A stretch of 64,000 bases of DNA, taken from NCBI GenBank assembly GCA_964247055.1, contig OZ176057.1, positions 3,968,001 to 4,032,000 on the forward strand, written 5' to 3'. Positions 57,010 to 64,000 of this stretch are shown in pieces. The stretch comes from Paragordius varius. Its lineage: Eukaryota; Nematomorpha. Each line of letters begins with the position of its first letter. The stretch's first letter is position 1. Under the pieces are notes generated by a model, which was given only the letters and a program-made list of their open reading frames with translations, did no database searches and had not been told where the DNA came from. A program made the translations under genes and the position numbers.

Positions 57010-60000
57010 ATGTTATTCATTTTGGACTTCTGTAGTTTTAGCCATATTTATTATTAATTTAAAAACATTTTTAAGGAAAATTAACAAAAACAAATGCATA
57101 TAATTAGTTCTTTATTGCCTTTGAACAGTCCAAAAAACTTTTCGGATTTTAAGAGCTCTTTATTTTTTTTCCAAAAATATCAAAATTTTAAAAATTACAT
57201 TTTACCCAATTGGCATATTATGATTTAGAATTCATAAATCCTAATTTTTACTTTGATCGAAAACTTTATAAGGTTTTTTTATCAAAGTACTGCTGAGTGA
57301 TAAATTCGTTTCAAACCCCTATATTTAAAAAATTATTTTCTATAAGGTTATTTTTCAAACGATGATTTTTTTATTTGCTGTAATTGCTTCGGTAATTTTC
57401 AAGAATTTAAATTATCATATTTGACAAAAGGTTTGGTACAATTTTACTAAAGTTACTTAAATAATTTTCTCTCAAAAATATTGAAATGTAAAGTTCATAC
57501 CTTGTTCTTTGGAATTGTATTTCTCCCTAAAATCAATAAAAACAATATAGTATTATAATATATGTTTAAAAATATTACGCTGGCTCATAAGCGCGATGTT
57601 CTGAGAAAAGGTATTTTTTTCCTTAAAGCGACTAACTAAGTCCGCACTTTTGCTAAGGCTAAACGTTATTAATCCCTTAGCTTATGTAAAATTAGGCCTT
57701 CTTAAAAAACATACCATATAAACACATTTTGGTGGTTTGTTTCCTGAATTGAACCCTATTCCCTGTTGAAAGAACCTTCAAAAATCTAAGTCAACAAGTA
57801 TATTCAGTGTCGGAAAGTATAATTTTATAAAATTAAAGTAGATGGCTTATTTCATATAGTTTAAAAGGTCATCCTTTACTTACGCGTCTACAAAATCTCT
57901 ATCGTAAATTTTTTGCAGAACATTTAACCCCTTGCCCAATTTATTTCCTAGCTATATTAATAAACTTTTAACTTATCCTATCATCTGAACTTTATAGTCT
58001 TGGTTTTCAATAAATACCAATTATAAAGAAATTAATATATTAAATTTATGCATTTGAATGAAACAAGATGTTAATTAGCGCTTCTGACGAACGGAAATGT
58101 TTGGAAATATTTAATCTATTCTATATTTAGCACCATTTTTGCAATTTTCAACTTAAAAAAAATATTTCAACCCAATGTTCACATCGTTTGACTAAAACGA
58201 TGCTTGATTAATAGGGCAATAGTTAAGTTACCGTTTACAATCAAACTTTATTAAATTTAAAAAATATAGCATACCTTCTATGAGAATTATAGAAAAGAGT
58301 ATTAATAACACAAATGATATCAAACTATCTTTCATAAATACCAGCATTTTCGAAATTTAAAAAATTATATAATGAAAATATAAAAAATATTTTATAGTTT
58401 GACTATACTCATAATAAATGATGATGAAATTTTGTTAAAATATTTGTTACATTAAAGTATGGTATGAAATAAAGTCCATTCACAATATAAACAAAAAGGA
58501 TTTTATATTAAATTATAGGGAAAATGTTAAATAACGACATTAACTGGCTTTATACTATATGCTAGTGTATATGCACGAATAATGATACATTAATAGATAT
58601 TTTTGCCCCTTAAGCAAGCAATTTTACCAGATGCGAACAAATGTTTTAATATAGGCAACAACTTTTTAGACGTTTTGCGTGCGTCACCCTATTCTGTAAA
58701 TTATAAATGTATGTTTCTTAGAAAATATAATTCAAAAAAATGCCTTTTTTTCTAGTAACAACCAATGTAGTCTGGGTATAATGAAAATTTGTAAAAAAAA
58801 TGGATAAAAGGGGAATTCACAAGTCTGGCCGTATGTATCAAATTTCTCATTTTTATAAATAATACATTAAAATTATTGTTAACAGTCACTGTATTATTTC
58901 AAAACAACTTCAATTAAATTGGCTACAGACATAATAATTATTTGAGCCACTCAAACTGAAATAACCAGTATAAATTAAAATCAGCTAAAACAACAAAATT
59001 AGCTTCTAATTAAACAATTTTTTACCGAGTTACAGACATAATATATAATGGATATAAAAATATAATTTTAAATGATCACTTGTTGGGTCAAATAACTTGT
59101 TCAATTGCAACATTTGAATTGCAAGTCATGTGCTTTAAATTCAATTTAAAGAACAATTAATCAAAATTCCAAATTCATATAGGAGTTGGACATATTGAAT
59201 TTTATATATCTTTAAGTGTTTTTCCTGTTTGCAACTAATTTAAGTATCGTGAAATACCTTTGAACAAAATTTGATAAAAAATTTTAACAAAGTTAAATTA
59301 TATTAATAAAATTTTTGATTATAATCAAGCATATATTGAAAATAATACGCAACATTTTAGGGTGTCTTTTAAAAATACCAGTTCATTTTAAAGGGTGAAT
59401 ATTGATTTGCTTATAAATATTATTGATAATGCACAAAATTTTTTATCTCAAAATTTGGGATTATTGTATATGAAACAATTACCACAAAAGTGAAAAAATT
59501 AATCTTAAATGACGCGTAAGGCGCAAACCACAGCACCATGAGAATAATAATACATTTATCTATTATAATAATATATTTCATGTATTTGCGTACACTGTGT
59601 TATGTCCACGAATTGGCAAATTTTTGATAGGGTGCAAATACCTTAAAAATTTAAACATTTACATTTAATGAATCGTATGTAAAACTAAAAACGTCATAAG
59701 TATCCGAATGTTCTACTGTACAAAAAAATATCCTGATTAAATATATTTCTTATAGGATAATGTATCAGGATTATCATGGTGCTTTTGTTTTTGGTCTTTA
59801 TGGGTGATGACAATGACAATAGCACGGGGTACACCCCTTCGTACAATTGGTGAACCAATTGTCAGAGTACCGTGAGCTATATAAGTATTTGGAAAAAACC
59901 TTTTAAAACTTTTCTAATAAAATTTTTATGATTGCAAATGTTTGTATATATATGTATGTATATAAAATATTATTGTCATTTAATTTTTTACTGTAAGTTA

Positions 60001-60260
60001 GTGTTATAAATTTGCTTATTCGAAAAAAAAGGAAATAAAAAAAAATACCGTACATAACCTGCGCTTTGGAAAGGACATTATTGTTTGATTTTTGGAACAG
60101 AGGTTTGATAATAATTGTTGTTGATATGCGACAATAGTTTTAATTAAATGAAACGTTAACGACAAAAAACAATTATGATTTAACCGAGCAGACGATAACC
60201 CAAATAAAATTTATAAGAATATACGATTAAAAGATTATTAAATATAATTTAGTAGAAACG
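57010..60260. other. Mostly uncharacterised AT-rich DNA
   Basis: CTGGCTCATAAGC near 57584 resembles the family E terminus. Inverted ACCATGA..AT motifs lie near 59535 and 59770 (family G). No gene was supported. Confidence 0.35.
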
Positions 60261-60265
60261 GGTAC

Positions 60266-60529
60266 TTATCTTTGATTTTCCTGTGGCATAGGTACTGTTC
60301 CCCTAAACAACTGAAGTTTTACGGGTGACTCAACTTTTATTAAAAAAGAATTCATTTCCGAGTATCGAAAAACTTCATCAGGGTAATAAGCCTCTTTGGA
60401 TTGCACTCTTTGCAAATAAGGAATCATCCATATCCCTAAAGTATAAATAAATAATATGTATTTGATGGTTTTGGTGTGTTCTTCTAATATCCAAAAGGCA
60501 GACGATTTCGACCGAATCGCATCATTCTC
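60266..60529 (-). CDS. C-terminal exon of an unrecognised small membrane protein
   Basis: An 87-codon frame reads ENDAIRSKSSAFWILEEHTK, then TIKYILFIYTLGIWMIPYL, then QRVQSKEAYYPDEVFRYSEM, then NSFLIKVESPVKLQLFRGTV and PMPQENQR with TAA. The second block is a good transmembrane helix; the rest is charged and has normal amino-acid balance, unlike chance ORFs here. No Met precedes the helix, so an upstream exon is needed. An acceptor with a CTCTCTTATATCACTCATAAG tract fits at 60530. The layout (short N-terminus, one helix, YYPDE-like tail) resembles small mitochondrial inner-membrane proteins, but I do not recognise the family. Confidence 0.6.
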   Translation of the reverse strand, partial: ENDAIRSKSSAFWILEEHTKTIKYILFIYTLGIWMIPYLQRVQSKEAYYPDEVFRYSEMNSFLIKVESPVKLQLFRGTVPMPQENQR

Positions 60530-60682
60530 CTTATGAGTGATATAAGAGAGTTATTTTCACATGTGAAAAGTTTTTCGTAAAAAATGGCCATTGCGTTCAT
60601 TTTGTATAAGAAAAGTTTTTTTTCAAAAAATAAAAAAATCTATATGCAACATATGAAAAGCAATTTTTAAAATTTTAATTTT

Positions 60683-61285
60683 TAGATGTGGGCTCCGAAA
60701 GCTCCAAATCTTTCTGCTTCTCTAAAATGGGCTAGTTAGCGCAAAATGCCGGAATCGAAGCGATAAAATACGTAAATACTCGCTAAATTTTATATCAACT
60801 CAGAAAATTGTTGAGGTGTAATCGATATTATTTTGAGGCATGATGGAAACGGTAAAAAAGCTTTAAGATATTATTTGAAACATTTTAATTATAATTCGAT
60901 GCTGAACATCACATAAGAAATTTGATTAAGAGGTTCATTTAACACCAAATTTAGGTGAATTTTATAAAATTACATTTTGGCATAAATTTAAAAAAGAACT
61001 AATTTCAACTCTGAAATGTTGTGCATAATAAAAGTATAAAATGTTATTATACCGTTTTCATCATGACTCAAAATAGGTATGAGGTAGGCTTAAATATTTT
61101 GCTAAAAATTAAATTTTTGAACAAGTATACATTTTTTAAAAAATATTTTTAGTTAATATCAAAATTTAGCGTATATTTATGATTTTTATCCCTCAATCTC
61201 GGCATTTTTATGTTAATTAAGAGAACAAGCCATTCAGAAGAGCAAAAGGTTTCCGCAGCATTTCGGAGCTAATCTAACATATTCT
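60683..61285. mobile_element. Family D hairpin element, second copy
   Basis: TTTTTAGATGTGGGCTCCGA to ...GCATTTCGGAGCTAATCTAA, with the internal GAGGCATGATGGAAACGGTA pair mirrored near 61070. It begins about 130 bp upstream of the membrane-protein exon. Confidence 0.55.
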
Positions 61286-61612
61286 AAAAATATTATTACA
61301 TCAGTTTATTATATATTTTAGTAATATTTTTAGGAACCATCTAGCTTTGACTAATGTGACCAAATATTTTGAACTCTGTCGCAGAACAAAACTAAATCAT
61401 ACGTTGCCTATTTTTACACAGGATATCATGTGTCAAATGTTACTCTTATCTGTTTGCACAGCGTAGCGTTTAGCCTCTGAAATGGCTAAGCCTTACATTA
61501 TAATTGTAAAAATATAATGTTGCTTAGGATCCAAATATGTTACACGATTTGAGATTTATAGTTACTTTAATGAGTAGAAAAAGAATTAGCAAATAAATTA
61601 TTTGTTGTGCGC

Positions 61613-61643
61613 TTGCGCGCGTGTGTGTGTGTGTGTGTGTGCG
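61613..61643. repeat. (GC)n(GT)n microsatellite
   Basis: CGCGCG followed by about eleven GT repeats; a possible Z-DNA-forming purine-pyrimidine run. Confidence 0.85.
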
Positions 61644-61849
61644 AATAAATTGATATAAACAGACTATTTAAAAACAAAGAATATATAAATATCAAATATT
61701 TTTTATATGTTTATGTATAAAGTTCAATAAATTAGTTGTTAAGGCCTGTGTAATTGAATTCAGACCGCAAAGTCATTTGTGTTCGACATATCTGCTCTAG
61801 AAGTTAAAAACTGTTAAAAAATTAAGCTTTTTTATTTTACAAGAGCAGA

Positions 61850-62350
61850 ATGTTTGAAAATTGAATATTAATCAAATAATTTTTAAAATTATCTGGGCTT
61901 AAAAATTTTAAGTTTTAGCAATACTTTGTTGAAGTGTGCTTCAAACTATTTCATTTTGTGACATAGTGAAAACGGTAACGCTTTAATATGTTATTAAAAC
62001 ACTTTTTTAATATAATTTGAGGATGTTGAAAATATCAATCAATTGGTATACAATATTAGTTTGCCTTAATTTTTATATTAGTATTGTATTTTATAATAAA
62101 AATTTAAAATAAAGCAATGAACCTTTTAGAAATCTTGGGCATCGAATTACATAAAAATCTTTAAGCGTTTTATACTGTTTCTTTCATGACACATTCTGAA
62201 GTATGCTTTAACATAATTTAATATTATATTTTTGAAAAAAGTACACTTTTTTTAAATTATTTCTAGTTGATTTTAAAATTTAGCATATATTTAAAACTTT
62301 ATCGCGATATCCCACTTTGGCGTTTATGTTAACACTTAAAGATAATGTGA
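61850..62350. mobile_element. Family D-like remnant
   Basis: TTTTGTGACATAGTGAAAACGGTA near 61953 and its mirror near 62180 (ACTGTTTCTTTCATGAC) mark another diverged hairpin element with unclear ends. Confidence 0.4.
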
Positions 62351-62553
62351 CCAGATATTTAAAACCCTGGCGCAGTACAAAATTAAAACACTTTGCCTAT
62401 TTTTTAACCGGATTTTCGGTGTTTTATATTAAATGATATTGTTCTTTACTATTTATAAGCTCATAAGAAACAATTAAAATATCCAACAATAAATTTATTA
62501 AAAATTAAATATAAATGTATGTACATATAATTATATATATGGATATATAATGA

Positions 62554-63072
62554 TACTAGCATTAAGCAGCCCGAAAAAGTCCTTCGGACTGGGGGTGGGG
62601 GGGGGGGCTATTAAAAAAGGGACAATAAAATGATCCACATATGTGGATTATTTCGAAACATTATTTATTAGCTATGATCTCATAGGAATTTCAAAACGGT
62701 GCATTCATACTAATATATTGTTTACTTGGGCGAAAAATAAATTCAAACAATTACTTAAGATTTTTTTTGGAAAAATGACATTTTACGGGAGGAGCGGGTA
62801 AAGCGCAATCGAAAATAAGTAAAAAATCATATTTTAAATTGAATGGTCCATTTTCCAGAAAATTCTCTCAAAGACACGATTTCTGTGGACTTCTGTTTTC
62901 AAAAAAAACCGTTTTTTACACGGGGTAGGCCCGAACTGGGGGCCTAATATAAAAAAAGGGCCAAGTTGACGGGGTATTCATCAATGATTATTTCGACATT
63001 TGGATTTGAATGGATCTACCGGTTTCCCGGAAATAGATCACCAAGCTTTCCATTTTTATAAATATATAGATT
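62554..63072. repeat. Family A repeat, short copy with both termini
   Basis: ACTAGCATTAAGCAGCCC, hairpin AGTCCTTCGGACT and a G-rich run at the start; TTTATAAATATATAGATT at the end. It lacks the internal tandem units. Confidence 0.65.
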
Positions 63073-63079
63073 ATAAATG

Positions 63080-64000
63080 GTATGTTTGTTTTAAAAATGA
63101 TAATTGACAAAAACAATATAATTACCAATATATGATAATAAAAATAGAGGGAAACAATATATCTGGTTTTTATAAGATGTTGCGGTGCAGATAAAATCAT
63201 CACACGATCTTATGAAAGTTCTGTTCCTTAGCTTTTTAGAAAATATTACTATTTGACAGCAGGTAAAACTATGCGTTGATGAAGAAAAGATAGGTGAATG
63301 GATAGAAAATTATTCAAATGCCGACTTTGCTACAGTGTAAAATTCAAAAACAATTCAAATAGTTGTGAGTCTATCCAATCAATGGTATATGACGTGACAT
63401 AATTATTAAGAAATAATTACGCTAGACAACAAATTTTAACTTTTTTTAACTGCCATTCTTGTAAATTTAAAATTTATTTCATTAAAGTACATAATTAGTA
63501 TATCTGAAAAGAAAATTGGTCCTGCATGCAAGATTTTTTTTATATTAGAGATTATAGATAATTTTTGACCCCGATTTAACATTAAACTCGAAAGTTCGAA
63601 AATTAAAAGTTTTAGATATGAAGCCATGTATTTTATATCATTCGAAAGAGTGCAAAAAACTGCATCTTTAAAATGGTAGTAAGTCATTTAAATCAATCGG
63701 ATGTAAAAGTTATTTGGATTTAAATGGTCGAAATTCTCAATTCTTAAATAAGTCAAGAATTTTCACAGACAAAGTAATTTGAAAATCATAAATATTATTT
63801 TAATATAATTATTAGGGTTATATAAGTATTTAATTAAAAAAAAATGTTTGAAAAAGCTTTTGGTTTGCTTTTTTAATAAAAATTATTATTATCATAATTA
63901 ATTTACCTACTGGATACTAAAATGCATAGTTATAACTGTAAATTTACTACATAATGGCTATAAAAGATCAAAAAGACCTTAAACTTTGTTTTTATATTTA
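63080..64000. other. No gene recognised at right edge
   Basis: AT-rich. A minus-strand 83-codon ORF (63436-63687) has no recognisable domain or splice context. It could in principle include upstream exons of the gene ending at 60266. Confidence 0.3.

Noticed and set aside
59800-59880. Minus-strand GC-richer block (ATTGTACGAAGGGGTGTACC) as an extra exon of the membrane-protein gene
   Set aside because: The exon at 60266-60529 ends in a natural TAA and not at a donor, and this block lies beside a repeated motif (family G).

Overview
This window is AT-rich eukaryotic DNA with small exons, long introns and very dense mobile-element cover. The host proteins are animal-like, and I think an arthropod or other invertebrate is most likely, but no species is identified. 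No tRNA, rRNA, CRISPR array or bacterial-style operon was seen.

Four host loci can be supported, two of them reconstructed exon by exon. (1) A Pro/His-rich, low-complexity protein runs off the left edge on the minus strand (two exons, 1-108 and 347-722). (2) A BUB1-family spindle-checkpoint kinase lies on the plus strand, 14782-24441, in six exons. It has a GLEBS-like Bub3-binding motif, a KEN box and a complete kinase core (GEGAFA, ALK, HTDIKPDN, DFG). No TPR-coding exon was found upstream. (3) A complete mitochondrial dicarboxylate carrier (SLC25A10/Dic1 type) lies on the minus strand, 26823-41871, in ten exons that join in phase to give 301 residues. It converges on BUB1, with 2.4 kb between the two stop codons. 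(4) The C-terminal exon of an unrecognised small membrane protein lies at 60266-60529 on the minus strand.

Nearly everything else is repeats. The most striking are three related foldback-type element families (called MS1, MS2 and MS3 here). Their terminal inverted repeats are tandem arrays of exactly 21-bp units, and all share a TACCATTT outer end next to TA-rich DNA. There is also a foldback element with 8-bp-based terminal arrays and a Myb/SANT-like ORF (2.58-4.39 kb), Tc1/mariner-type MITEs (TA|CAGT...ACTG|TA), a TTAA-flanked MITE family with a head-to-tail cluster just upstream of BUB1, hAT-type elements (one with an exact 8-bp target duplication) and two opposed LINE remnants. A further family (A) has a 323-bp two-part internal repeat.

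The elements are nested. At 50.7-54.1 kb a long palindrome contains a hAT, which contains a family A copy. Every BUB1 intron long enough to hold one carries one or more elements. At one BUB1 exon, a MITE end, the splice acceptor and the first exon bases have been tandemly duplicated, leaving a decoy acceptor. The many open reading frames across the 21-bp arrays are artefacts of a unit length divisible by three.
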